Source: Mucilaginibacter aquariorum
GTDB taxonomy: Bacteria > Bacteroidota > Bacteroidia > Sphingobacteriales > Sphingobacteriaceae
Assembly: GCF_024498135.1 (NCBI RefSeq)
Contig: NZ_JANHOH010000002.1
Coordinates: 124,001 to 188,000, forward strand
DNA: 64,000 bases
Direction of reading: 5' to 3'
Shown here: positions 8,411 through 16,101 of the stretch, one piece after another
Position numbering within the stretch: position 1 is the stretch's first letter
Layout of the letters: every line of letters begins with the position of its first letter
Notes under the pieces: generated by a model
Told to the model about the DNA's origin: nothing
Databases searched by the model: none
What the model saw: the letters and a program-made list of their open reading frames with translations, nothing else
Made by a program: the position numbers and the translations under genes

Positions 8411-9057
8411 ATAAATATGAATCTAAAATATGGAATTAATACTGTGAAATTAACTTTGTTTTACAATACCTATTCTTTCCATCAAACTTTCACTTCACAA
8501 TAAGGGCGACATTTTTTCGTAGGAAACTTTAAGAATCACGTCAGACAGTGGCACTTAACATTATTTGACGGATACATAAGATTGAATTTATTTTAACCAA
8601 ACACACTAACCCATTGCAACGCTTAAACAACCGGCAGCAGCAAGCAGGAAAACTGTCAAGGGCGGTGCAGCCATTAATTTCTTATACTTAACCGCACCGT
8701 TTATATACCCTTGACAGTTTTCCTGCGGTGCTAATTTTGTGAATGCGGTGCAGTGGTTTCCCTTTTTTGAGCGGGGGGAAATGGCAGGTGTGTTATGAGG
8801 AACGAATAGCACTCCTGCCAGCGGCAGCGAGGCTGACGGCGCAATTAAACCCGGCGCGACAGCGCGTGGTGTAATGAAGCTGCCTGCCGCAGCTGTGGAG
8901 GTGGGATAAGGTCATTTCAAATTTCAGCAGCAGGGTCGGGCGATTAAAACAACCGCCCCACATGCTACTAAGCGCCCTGGCGGTACTTTCATATTATAAA
9001 CAGCTTTTAAAGTACGTGAGGCGAGCACTTGCGCCCCCGCAAATACTATTGACACTG
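8411..9057. other. 647-bp non-coding region, GC-rich, with long hairpin
   Basis: I see no convincing gene. A 68-codon open frame on the minus strand (8606-8812) covers the inverted repeat and has no family resemblance. The stretch from about 8620 to 9050 is clearly richer in G+C than the cargo on its left. It holds a long hairpin (8644-8726), three direct copies of GCGGTGC (8662-8668, 8725-8731, 8745-8751) with an inverted partner near 8693-8699, and further GC-rich short inverted repeats such as in 8850-8870. An origin-like, oriT-like or structured-RNA element of the island is possible. Confidence 0.6.
8644..8726. repeat. 19-bp perfect inverted repeat (long hairpin)
   Basis: GCAGGAAAACTGTCAAGGG at 8644-8662 is matched exactly by its reverse complement at 8708-8726. 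A second nested stem, CGGTGC at 8663-8668 with GCACCG at 8694-8699, continues the structure across an 8-base bulge. No T-run follows, so it is not an ordinary terminator. Confidence 0.9.
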
Positions 9058-10500
9058 TTATGCTTCAATATCTGTTATATATTGCTGGTAAACTCTTTCC
9101 GCTACCTGATTGAATTTTGTTACTTGTTTTAATAATAACCTTACAGAATCTTCATCAGGGTCAAATGAACTGCTATACCGTGATTGTGAATAGGCGTTTT
9201 GCAGTAACTGATATAATTGCGCCCCCTCGGTGGTAGAAAGTTCAAACACTTCTTTTAATTCATCAGTAAACAATAAGGTAAGCCTTAGTAATCGCGACAA
9301 GTTATGCATCTGTACCCGGTAGCCTATAACGGCTTGTATGATAGCTTTTAAACCGCTTTCAACGGATTGGTGCAGAAGAAATGCTGCCAGCCTGAAATTG
9401 TTATTCGCCCTGTATAACTCAGCGCCTTTTAAAAACTCATGGCCCTGTTTACCCCATCTCTCCCAATTGAATTGTGCCCTTGCTAATAATATTCCCCTAG
9501 TTATCTCTGAATGAGCAGGTAATGTTAATTCGGAGGATTGGTACAGAACGTTTCCCTTGTCCATAACGGTTGACCAAAACCGTCTGCCTTTAATTAGCGC
9601 TTCTTTCGCGCTGTTTACTTTATGTACGATAGCATGCACATGAGCCAAATATTGACAGTTATCTTCTATCTTGTTACTAATCTGATGCTCCGGTGTTTTT
9701 TCATCATCGCCTATCAGGATAAGCAGGTAAAATGTAAACGGCTTGGGATGTGTGCCTAAATGAATAATCAGCTGAACTTCAGGACAGCGTTTTACTATCA
9801 GGCTTTTAATTTTTTCCAACGCCAGTTTTTCGGCTGCTGTAGGTTCGGGGTTTATTGCCCTTAGCGCAACTGGTTCCGTAGATGTTTCGGCTAAACTATT
9901 TCCAACCTTGTTACGCTTTAGTAGTGGCCGACCACCTTCACGTTGGCAAATCATCCATGCTGCCGAATACAGCTTGATTAAGTTTTCATAAACGGTAATC
10001 ACCTCGCCTGCATATAAAGCCTCGTCATCCGCATTATTGTAAAGCGCTACGTGTGACCACTCATGCAATTGATCCCTGTATTCCTGTGGCTTGATTTTCT
10101 TAAAGACCTTTTTAACGGCCTTATAGGGTTCAAGCTGTTCTTTCAAGGAAAGGTTCTTGGGATAGTACTCCCATTGCTCCTTCTCTTCCTCCAATTGTTC
10201 TTCTGTAAGCTGTTTCCTCTGGTAAGAAAAGTTTTTGTAATTGAGCAATAGCAGGTACATAGCCTCTAAAATCCTTAAGTTAAGATCATATATAAAAAGC
10301 AGGGTGCCGGGGCCATGACGTTTTTCATCATAATGCTCGTCGTTAACTACATAATAACGCCATTCCTTTAATCGCTTACCGTGACCTTTTACTGAATCAG
10401 CACTAAAAAAATCGACTACTACCGACATTGGATTTTCCACTTCGTAATGGCGAAGTGTTTTAGGATAATGTTCCCAGGGTGCATAAGTTCCGTTGTACAT
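9058..10500 (-). CDS. HEPN domain protein with degenerate nucleotidyltransferase-like middle
   Basis: 480 aa, a type common on Bacteroidota conjugative and mobilisable elements. The C-terminal third (about 345-475) is a HEPN helical bundle: ARAQFNWERWGKQGHEFLKGAE, AAFLLHQSVESGLKAI and YRVQMHNLSRLL, with a short R-x3-H where RNase-type HEPN proteins have Rx4-6H. The middle (about 225-335, LEKIKSLIVKRCPEVQLIIHLG) has the layout of a MNT-like nucleotidyltransferase, but I see no GSx10DxD active site, so it is probably degenerate. The N-terminal 200 residues are charged and helical (YKAVKKVFKKIKPQEYRDQL). It is divergent from an XRE regulator. Role on the element is unknown; toxin-like or regulatory functions are both possible. 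Confidence 0.8.
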   Translation of the reverse strand: MYNGTYAPWEHYPKTLRHYEVENPMSVVVDFFSADSVKGHGKRLKEWRYYVVNDEHYDEKRHGPGTLLFIYDLNLRILEAMYLLLLNYKNFSYQRKQLTEEQLEEEKEQWEYYPKNLSLKEQLEPYKAVKKVFKKIKPQEYRDQLHEWSHVALYNNADDEALYAGEVITVYENLIKLYSAAWMICQREGGRPLLKRNKVGNSLAETSTEPVALRAINPEPTAAEKLALEKIKSLIVKRCPEVQLIIHLGTHPKPFTFYLLILIGDDEKTPEHQISNKIEDNCQYLAHVHAIVHKVNSAKEALIKGRRFWSTVMDKGNVLYQSSELTLPAHSEITRGILLARAQFNWERWGKQGHEFLKGAELYRANNNFRLAAFLLHQSVESGLKAIIQAVIGYRVQMHNLSRLLRLTLLFTDELKEVFELSTTEGAQLYQLLQNAYSQSRYSSSFDPDEDSVRLLLKQVTKFNQVAERVYQQYITDIEA

Positions 10501-10639
10501 GATGCTCTTTGTTTAAACCGGCCTCCATCAACCGGCAAAACAAAGCTCCGCAGTGTGTCATTTCTATCCCATCCTACCGGCTTCTATCGGAGAAACTGCG
10601 CTGACTATTTTATTCCAGTAACTCATCAGGCACCTTTTT

Positions 10640-10667
10640 TTGGCATGGACATATTTTATTATATTTG
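10640..10667 (+). promoter_or_regulatory. Bacteroidota promoter of the XRE regulator
   Basis: TTG at 10640-10642 and TATATTTG at 10660-10667 (matches TAnnTTTG) are 17 bp apart, the spacing expected for the Bacteroidota housekeeping sigma factor. Start of transcription would be near 10674, about 20 bases before the ATG at 10695. Confidence 0.65.
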
Positions 10668-10694
10668 CTTATATCATATTAGCACATCTAACCA

Positions 10695-11132
10695 ATGAAC
10701 AGCCATACCGAAAAACCCAACCAAGTACATCAAGGCCGTAACGTCAAACGTTTCCGTGAAATGCTCGGCTGGAAACAAGAAGCCCTGGCTTATGCGTTGG
10801 GTGATGAATGGAGCCAGAAAAGAGTTTCATTACTCGAAGCTAAAGAGACAATTGAAGAAGATATACTTGCCCAGGTAGCGACAATACTTAAAGTGCCTGT
10901 AGAAGCAATTAAGAATTTTGACGAGGAAAAGGTGGTCAATATTATTGCCAATACTTTTAATGATGAAGCGGTTGCGTATGCTCAATATTATAAGTGTAAC
11001 ATAAATCCTATGGAGAAATGGCTTGAATCTTTGGAGGAAATTAAAGCGCTTCATCTAGAGAATAAAAAACTTTACGAACGATTGCTCGAAAAAGAAAACG
11101 AGAAAATTGAAATTTTAAAGAATTCAAAATAA
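10695..11132 (+). CDS. XRE-family HTH regulator with coiled-coil tail
   Basis: 145 aa. Residues 14-72 form a Cro/CI helix-turn-helix (GRNVKRFREMLGWKQEALAY, then WSQKRVSLLE as recognition helix). The C-terminal half is charged and helical, ending in a coiled coil (LENKKLYERLLEKENEKIEIL) for oligomerisation. This is a standard regulator type on Bacteroidota mobile elements. It is divergent from the HEPN gene and shares its 194-bp upstream region, so it may control both; that is an inference. A hairpin terminator follows directly. Confidence 0.9.
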   Translation: MNSHTEKPNQVHQGRNVKRFREMLGWKQEALAYALGDEWSQKRVSLLEAKETIEEDILAQVATILKVPVEAIKNFDEEKVVNIIANTFNDEAVAYAQYYKCNINPMEKWLESLEEIKALHLENKKLYERLLEKENEKIEILKNSK

Positions 11133-11136
11133 TCTG

Positions 11137-11160
11137 AAGCCCCTTAAAGGGCTTTTGTCT
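11137..11160 (+). terminator. terminator of the XRE gene
   Basis: AAGCCC (11137-11142) pairs with GGGCTT (11149-11154) over a 6-base loop, followed by a T-rich stretch, 5 bases after the stop codon. Confidence 0.8.
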
Positions 11161-11190
11161 TTTATAGCCCAGGCAAGCATAGTTCAAGTA

Positions 11191-11292
11191 TTAGAAATGC
11201 ATACGCATTTCTAAGTTGCTAGATTTATAGAAATATACATTTGTATAAATCTAGCAATCTAGTTTTCTATATTTCTACATTTGTAGCAAGTT
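11191..11292. repeat. cluster of nested perfect inverted repeats
   Basis: Three perfect dyads lie within 100 bp: TTAGAAATGC (11191-11200) with its complement at 11205-11214; TTGCTAGATTTATA (11216-11229) with 11244-11257; and TAGAAATATA (11228-11237) with 11268-11277. CTACA/TGTAG at about 11276-11287 forms a fourth. The second and third overlap, so they would form alternative structures. The repeats share GAAAT/ATTTC and TAGC cores, unlike a terminator. They could be recombination sites or operator arrays. Confidence 0.85.
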
Positions 11293-11329
11293 ATGTCATT
11301 GGTCAAGTTATTTGTCGGCGGAGGCTTTA

Positions 11330-11983
11330 TTAATCCTTACGAATTGTTACTATCCTCATCTGAAATTCAATGGAATCAGACATGGTTTGATTGGCCAAAT
11401 TCTCATAGAACTTTGCCGATTTATACCTAACGTCCCATTTTGTCCTGTCGATGACCAGTCTGCCATTGGCTTCTACAATTCCATCCTTAAATACTATTTT
11501 GGCTGGAAATGTGACCGGATGTGTGATGCCTTTAATAGTCAGGTTCCCTTTAACTTTTTTATTCCCACCATCTATTGGCTTAATATTGGTTATTACCATT
11601 GTAGTAAAAGGAAATTTCTCAACCTCAAAAAAATCAGGGTCTTTTAAGTGATTAACCAGTTTATTTTCACGCCCATGTTTTTTATCCTCAATTGTGTTCA
11701 TGTCAACCTCAACCGTACCACTCACGGGTTGGCTGTTATCAATCAACAATTCTCCTTTTGATATATAGACGTACCCGGTTTGAGTGTTTAAGCCGTTTAG
11801 AGAAGAACCTTTCCATGCAACCACACTTTTCTTGGTATCTATCATCTTGTATTTTCCGTTCCCAACATGTAAGGATAAGGAGCTTGGTGTTGCATTTTTA
11901 TTTTTCTCTCTTACAGGTCCACCGCAACCAAAGAAGAAAGCAGCAATAATTAAAATGAAGTAGGGGATTGATAATTTGTTCAT
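11330..11983 (-). CDS. YceI-family lipoprotein
   Basis: 217 aa. Signal peptide with lipobox (AAFFFGCGG, Cys near residue 20), so probably anchored to a membrane on the periplasmic side. The mature part is a YceI lipocalin-like barrel: YKMIDTKKSVVAWKGSSLNG at the start, the middle VSGTVEVDMNTIEDKK...NHLKDPDFFEVEKFP and the end GNLTIKGITHPVTFPA. YceI barrels bind polyisoprenoid or other amphipathic lipids; the ligand here is unknown. It is cargo of the island, with a Reg_prop lipoprotein gene 48 bases upstream in the same direction, perhaps as an operon. Frames on the opposite strand here are shadows. Confidence 0.92.
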   Translation of the reverse strand: MNKLSIPYFILIIAAFFFGCGGPVREKNKNATPSSLSLHVGNGKYKMIDTKKSVVAWKGSSLNGLNTQTGYVYISKGELLIDNSQPVSGTVEVDMNTIEDKKHGRENKLVNHLKDPDFFEVEKFPFTTMVITNIKPIDGGNKKVKGNLTIKGITHPVTFPAKIVFKDGIVEANGRLVIDRTKWDVRYKSAKFYENLANQTMSDSIEFQMRIVTIRKD

Positions 11984-12031
11984 GTTAGAGATAATATTGA
12001 TTTATAATAATTGACAAATAATTTAAAGTCT

Positions 12032-13081
12032 TCATTTTTGATACACTTTACTTCTGAAGTCAGTGATGATCTTACCATCATACCTATACACGCCGTTCAT
12101 TGACCCAAACCAAACACTTCCGTCGTCAGCTTCCAGAATCCCGCAGAGCATCCTTTTTATCGACATTATTTCGGTTACAGTGAGGGTTTTATTATACAAA
12201 GACATTTGATCATATCGTGAAAGTGCCCAGTCGCCAACCCCATTAGGATTTAAGCTACCGGTAGTCCAGATATTTCCTTTTTTATCTTCCATTACAGCAG
12301 AAGCACCCCGATTAGTTACCTTAGTAAAGGAGCTGCCGTCGTAACGCCAAAGACCAGGCGAAACAGATAGCCTGTGGTCTTTTCTATCTTCGATTATTGA
12401 TGCACCGAACCAAATATTACCCTTCCTATCCTCTATGATTGACCAAACATTGTAAAAAGCCTTCCCCTCTTTATTTCTAATAACAGTAAACGCTTTTCCA
12501 TCATATACACAAGCGTCGCCGCCTGTACCAAACCAAAGTTTCCCGGTTCTGTCTTCTAAGATCGTATGGATGCTATTATTAGAAAGTCCGTCATTAGTTG
12601 TTAAATTTTTAAAAGATTTTCCATCATAACGGCTTGCCCCCTCACCAGTGCCAAACCAGATATTACCGGCCCTGTCTTCATAAATAGAAAAAACTCTGTT
12701 ACTGGCAAGCCCCTCTCTCATTGTAAAGTGTCGAAAGGATTTCCCATTGTATTGATAAACACCCGAATCTGTAGTAGCTAACCAAAGGTATCCGCGCCGG
12801 TCTTCCAGGACGTTCCAATACCTGCGCGGGCCTATTTTACTGGTGAGGTTTGTGAACGATTTTCCATCGTATCTAAAAACACCGGCGAATGATGATGCAA
12901 TTAAAATGGTACCGTTTCGGCCCTGTTTTACATTCCGAACCATTCTATTCGGGCCGTAGGCAGTAACCGTGTCTTTAATTGCATAATTAATATTATCGCG
13001 ATGTGGTTCAGTTCTCTTTTGTCCACAGCAGTTAAAAAAAATAGAGACAAATAGTAAGGAATATAAGTGCGCGAATTTCAT
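12032..13081 (-). CDS. Reg_prop beta-propeller lipoprotein
   Basis: 349 aa. Signal peptide with lipobox (FFNCCGQ). The rest is a run of about seven 40-residue repeats of the two-component-regulator propeller type, each with an EDRxGNIWFGT-like strand and a RYDGKSF strand (for example EDRRGYLWLATTD, YEDRAGNIWFGTGEG, LEDRTGKLWFGTGG). In hybrid two-component proteins such propellers sense extracellular ligands, but here there is no TM, kinase or DNA-binding part, so it is a free lipoprotein propeller. It is divergent from the membrane winged-helix regulator at 13251, which may be its signalling partner; this is inferred from adjacency. Confidence 0.9.
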   Translation of the reverse strand: MKFAHLYSLLFVSIFFNCCGQKRTEPHRDNINYAIKDTVTAYGPNRMVRNVKQGRNGTILIASSFAGVFRYDGKSFTNLTSKIGPRRYWNVLEDRRGYLWLATTDSGVYQYNGKSFRHFTMREGLASNRVFSIYEDRAGNIWFGTGEGASRYDGKSFKNLTTNDGLSNNSIHTILEDRTGKLWFGTGGDACVYDGKAFTVIRNKEGKAFYNVWSIIEDRKGNIWFGASIIEDRKDHRLSVSPGLWRYDGSSFTKVTNRGASAVMEDKKGNIWTTGSLNPNGVGDWALSRYDQMSLYNKTLTVTEIMSIKRMLCGILEADDGSVWFGSMNGVYRYDGKIITDFRSKVYQK

Positions 13082-13250
13082 TATTTATATATTTAAAATT
13101 GGTAAGATTTAAACTTTTGTGATAGTGACTTTGAAGTTCCCATGCTTCCGTTTGTAGGATCAGATAAGCGAAAGTAATTGCTTGTCATCAGGCAGGAGGA
13201 ATTTGGATTGTAAATAAAAATGTAAACTTTGTAAATAATAATTTGACACT

Positions 13251-14153
13251 ATGAGCTGTAGCCAAAATGTCCTATCCGTATCCGGGAAAGGCAAATATTT
13301 CGTTGGATCGACATTGCTTTTATTTACTGCTGCAATCTGCGCAGCTTTTAGTATGACTGGTGGTGACGACTTTGCTATAGCCAGACGGGAAATGTTGCTT
13401 CGAAAAATAGGGCATGAGCTGCTATTACAATCGGGTGATAGTACATCAAGGGTGCTTCCCGTAAAAAAGATCACTGAAAATGAATACCAGATCAGGTTTG
13501 AGAATGAGCTTACCTTTCAAGCAGATTCACTGGTAAGTATCACCCAGCGCTTATTGGGTAAAGACCTGCTTGCAAGTGATTATGTAGTTAATGTTTTGAA
13601 TAGTGGCAGCCCCGGTGTAGCCTACGGATACGCAATATCAAAATACAAAAAAGATGATATTGTAGCCTGCAAAGGAAGAAGGCAACCAAGGGCACATTAT
13701 ATGGTCAACATTAAATTTAAGCCAGCGGGCATCAACGCATTAAAGAGTGAGTACCTTTTAGGTAGCCTGCCGTTTTTAGCATTTGTTGGTTTTCTTTTTT
13801 TTAGGTCGGGGGAAATGCGGAGACCGTTTTGCGGGCTAGGTAAGGATGCGGACATGATCACTTTAGGTTCTGTTTTGTTTGACGTGAAGGAAGGCAGGCT
13901 TACAGTAAATGGAACTACCACAGATTTGACCGGAACTGAAACCCGTGTAATGCGTATTTTCGCCTTGTCTCCAAACGAGACGATAGAGCGAAGTCGGCTG
14001 CAAAAAGAGATCTGGGAAGATGAAGGTATTATAGTGGGTCGCAGCCTCGATATGTTCATATCAAAGCTCAGGAAAAAACTAGAACCTGATCCGGGTATTA
14101 AAATTGTTGTTATACGGGGTAGGGGTTATAAACTTGAAACTACCTTTGCGTAA
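13251..14153 (+). CDS. membrane-anchored winged-helix regulator (ToxR-like layout)
   Basis: 300 aa. Hydrophobic segment near 17-34, a periplasmic domain of about 130 residues, a second TM near 168-185 (YLLGSLPFLAFVGFLFF), and a C-terminal OmpR-type winged helix (about 200-298: LGSVLFDVKEGRLTVNG...LTGTETRVMRIFALSPNETIERSRLQKEIWED...VGRSLDMFISKLRKKL...IRGRGYKLE). There is no receiver domain, so it probably senses an outside signal directly and binds DNA at the membrane. Divergent from the Reg_prop lipoprotein and YceI genes, the likely targets. Convergent with the relaxase gene, 15 bases apart. Confidence 0.88.
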   Translation: MSCSQNVLSVSGKGKYFVGSTLLLFTAAICAAFSMTGGDDFAIARREMLLRKIGHELLLQSGDSTSRVLPVKKITENEYQIRFENELTFQADSLVSITQRLLGKDLLASDYVVNVLNSGSPGVAYGYAISKYKKDDIVACKGRRQPRAHYMVNIKFKPAGINALKSEYLLGSLPFLAFVGFLFFRSGEMRRPFCGLGKDADMITLGSVLFDVKEGRLTVNGTTTDLTGTETRVMRIFALSPNETIERSRLQKEIWEDEGIIVGRSLDMFISKLRKKLEPDPGIKIVVIRGRGYKLETTFA

Positions 14154-14168
14154 TTTCATTAAGCTTTG

Positions 14169-15374
14169 CTAACCCATCCTCTGCCCCTTTCTCTTCTTTC
14201 TTTTACGTTTAAATTCATTTAATGCAGTTTGATCCATATCACCAGCATGGTGATCAGTGCCGAGCAAACTCCCGATAAGATCGCTATCAGGTAAAGCCTG
14301 ATAACCCACCTGCTGCCGACCTGATGGTTGGCCTTGTAAATTAGTTCCGCGCTGCTGACTATCCTTTGTATCTGAAAGGCGAGGTTGGTTGCCGTGCTGT
14401 CCATCAGTTCCAGCCGCCTGCTTGTATTTTCGATTAGCTTTTCCGATCTGATCCTGTAGTTTTCCAGTGCCCTGCTGTACATCCTTTCTATTTCCGGCAG
14501 TAACTTTTGTATCTGCGTCAGCTCCGGTTGCTGTTCCGCCACCGGCTGATTGTCCGGTTCTTGCTGACGGCTGCTCTCTTGTCCTAAGATTTGCCTGGTA
14601 TATTGCTGTGCGATCTCTTTCTTGTTCATAACTGATAACATTTTTTACGGCCTGCCATTTATAAGCGTTACCTAAATGAGCGCCTTTGAACAGCATACCT
14701 TCATAACCGTACGATATGCCGCTTACAAAGCCGGTACTGGCCTGGTTAAATAATACATTAATACCTTGTGCTTCTAATTGCTGAATGAACTGTGTTGCAG
14801 CAGGCTTTTCACTGAGCACATTTTTGATAAGGACCTGTAGCTTCATCTTGACTGATGGTTCATCTGTCCGCTTCATCATCTCCAGTTCGTTCTTGGTCAT
14901 TGCCCTCTCCTGCGCTTGCCTGCTGGAAATAACCTCGGTCAGCCCATGCTGCTTTTCCAGTCTTCTCAGCACCTGTTCACTCCGCTGATAGTCTTTGCTG
15001 TCGGATACCACTTTGCCGTCATAGCCGATACGGTTGACCAAGATGTGCAGGTGCGGATGATCCGCATCAAAGTGCCGGAAGATCGCGTACTGGTGCTGAT
15101 CGAATCCCATGTTGTTCAAATATTCATTTGCAATAATGTTCATTTGTTCATCAGCCAGGTTTTCATTTGGCGGAAAGTTAAGGGAGGTATGGTAAAAGTA
15201 TTTTTGCAGGCTTGGCCTTAACATTCTGACCAAAGCCACTTCTTGCATGATAGCATCCTCTTTGCCCGATGTGAACGACATATCGAGAATTTTAGCAACG
15301 CCCTGATCGACCTTTTGCAGGTTGTATCTCAGTGCGCCCCTGAATCCTTTTCCTTTTACCTGGTCTGCTGTCAT
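14169..15374 (-). CDS. MobA/VirD2-type relaxase
   Basis: 401 aa. Nicks oriT and pilots single-stranded DNA in mobilisation. The N-terminal 240 residues are a relaxase/mobilisation nuclease domain: Y17 in GALRYNLQK as a possible catalytic tyrosine, and the metal-binding HUH region H101-F-D-A-D-H106-P-H-L-H110. From about residue 250 on it becomes low complexity, rich in Q, G, T and D, ending in a basic tail (KRKRKKRKGQ). That tail region is the part that also encodes a second protein in another frame (14219-14641), which may explain its odd composition. The ATG overlaps the MobC stop by 4 bases. No conjugation (tra) genes are visible, so the island would need a helper. Confidence 0.94.
   Translation of the reverse strand: MTADQVKGKGFRGALRYNLQKVDQGVAKILDMSFTSGKEDAIMQEVALVRMLRPSLQKYFYHTSLNFPPNENLADEQMNIIANEYLNNMGFDQHQYAIFRHFDADHPHLHILVNRIGYDGKVVSDSKDYQRSEQVLRRLEKQHGLTEVISSRQAQERAMTKNELEMMKRTDEPSVKMKLQVLIKNVLSEKPAATQFIQQLEAQGINVLFNQASTGFVSGISYGYEGMLFKGAHLGNAYKWQAVKNVISYEQERDRTAIYQANLRTREQPSARTGQSAGGGTATGADADTKVTAGNRKDVQQGTGKLQDQIGKANRKYKQAAGTDGQHGNQPRLSDTKDSQQRGTNLQGQPSGRQQVGYQALPDSDLIGSLLGTDHHAGDMDQTALNEFKRKRKKRKGQRMG
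14219..14641 (-). CDS. mobilisation membrane protein nested inside relaxase gene
   Basis: A 140-codon frame lying wholly inside the relaxase gene, same strand, different frame. It reads as a real protein: an N-terminal helix (MNKKEIAQQYTRQILGQ), a Q/E/P-rich linker, a coiled coil (LLPEIERMYSRALENYRIRSEKLIE, about 47-97), and one C-terminal membrane segment at 113-137 (WVIRLYLIAILSGVCSALITM). This layout and the nested position match MbeB/MbeD of ColE1 and MobB of RSF1010, which are encoded inside their relaxase genes and help the relaxosome reach the membrane. The host frame is low complexity over the same stretch, as if constrained by this one. Start may be the Met at 14641 or the one at 14629. 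I am fairly, not fully, sure it is expressed. Confidence 0.7.
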   Translation of the reverse strand: MLSVMNKKEIAQQYTRQILGQESSRQQEPDNQPVAEQQPELTQIQKLLPEIERMYSRALENYRIRSEKLIENTSRRLELMDSTATNLAFQIQRIVSSAELIYKANHQVGSRWVIRLYLIAILSGVCSALITMLVIWIKLH

Positions 15375-15706
15375 TTCAGTAAACAGTTAAGTATGTCCTT
15401 TTGCGTTTTGAGAAGTGCCAGGAGGATCGTTGAAAAGGCAGGTGAAATTTTTCCTGCATGTACCTGCCTGACCGCTTGATTCAGGTTTACGCCGATCCTG
15501 TGTAGCTCCCGATATAATTCCGCATTAACGGGTGACAGCTTGATGGCAGGGAACCTGCCGGTAAAAGCTTTTTGCCTGATCCAGTTGGCCGGTGTCATTG
15601 CTGATGCCTCGGCATAATGGCAAACGATGTCATTCTCTTCTTTCGTGAGCCGGATATTGACCTGTATGATCCTTTTATCTTCTTCCTGTAAAGCCGGTCT
15701 TCCCAT
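15371..15706 (-). CDS. MobC-like relaxosome accessory protein
   Basis: 111 aa. N-terminal ribbon-helix-helix-like DNA-binding part (IIQVNIRLTKEENDIVCHYA, SAMTPANWIRQ) followed by the MobC signature ELYRELHRIGVNLNQAVRQVHAG. Family role: binds oriT and opens it for the relaxase. Its stop overlaps the relaxase start (ATGA), the usual mobC-mobA operon. A candidate oriT lies directly upstream at 15745-15794. Confidence 0.92.
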   Translation of the reverse strand: MGRPALQEEDKRIIQVNIRLTKEENDIVCHYAEASAMTPANWIRQKAFTGRFPAIKLSPVNAELYRELHRIGVNLNQAVRQVHAGKISPAFSTILLALLKTQKDILNCLLK

Positions 15707-15744
15707 GATCTTTGATTTTAAACGAAGTGCAAAATCACGCTTAC

Positions 15745-15794
15745 CTCCGAAGGAGCAAGCCGTTTAAGCGTAGCGAAAACATGGCTTGCTCCTG
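15745..15794. other. candidate oriT (inverted repeat upstream of mobC)
   Basis: GGAGCAAGCC at 15752-15761 is matched by GGCTTGCTCC at 15783-15792 with a 21-base loop; an extra A/T pair extends the stem outward. A second small dyad, CTCC-GAA-GGAG (15745-15755), overlaps the left arm. The position, 40-90 bases upstream of the mobC start and facing the mob operon, is where Bacteroidota mobilisable elements usually carry oriT. The nic site cannot be read. Confidence 0.55.
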
Positions 15795-15810
15795 AAGGCT
15801 GAACACATAT

Positions 15811-16101
15811 CTATTTACTGAAACTGATCCGCTTGCTTTTAACTTCCCCCTTTAAGACTTTCATGATATCCTCGTAATTGTAATACAGGATACCGCCGAT
15901 CTTAGTGAAAGGAATGGTGCCGTTATCCCTGAGCGTTTGCAGGGTATTATTGGAAATCTTAAGCAGGTTCTTGACCTGGTAACTCTTTATAAACTTTCTT
16001 GGTTCTTCATTTGAACCCCCGCTTATCAGCGCCTTCATTTGACCGAGCAGTCGTTCACCGAACTCCTGCAAGTCTTCCTTCGTGATGATTTCTGCTGCCA
16101 T
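15811..16101 (-). CDS. excisionase-like HTH protein
   Basis: 96 aa. A charged N-terminal helix, then a MerR/HTH_17-type winged helix (IKSYQVKNLLKISNNTLQTLRDNGTIPFTKIGGILYYNYEDIMKVL). This is the small DNA-binding protein typical of Bacteroidota mobile elements, upstream of mob genes, and usually assigned to excision or regulation. The gap to mobC (104 bp) contains the candidate oriT. Confidence 0.88.
   Translation of the reverse strand: MAAEIITKEDLQEFGERLLGQMKALISGGSNEEPRKFIKSYQVKNLLKISNNTLQTLRDNGTIPFTKIGGILYYNYEDIMKVLKGEVKSKRISFSK

Noticed and set aside
8606..8812. 68-codon open frame on the minus strand
   Set aside because: It covers the long inverted repeat, has no recognisable domain or good start, and its composition follows the GC-rich non-coding region.
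11312..11949. Plus-strand open frames over the YceI gene
   Set aside because: They are antisense shadows of a clear lipoprotein gene and match no family.
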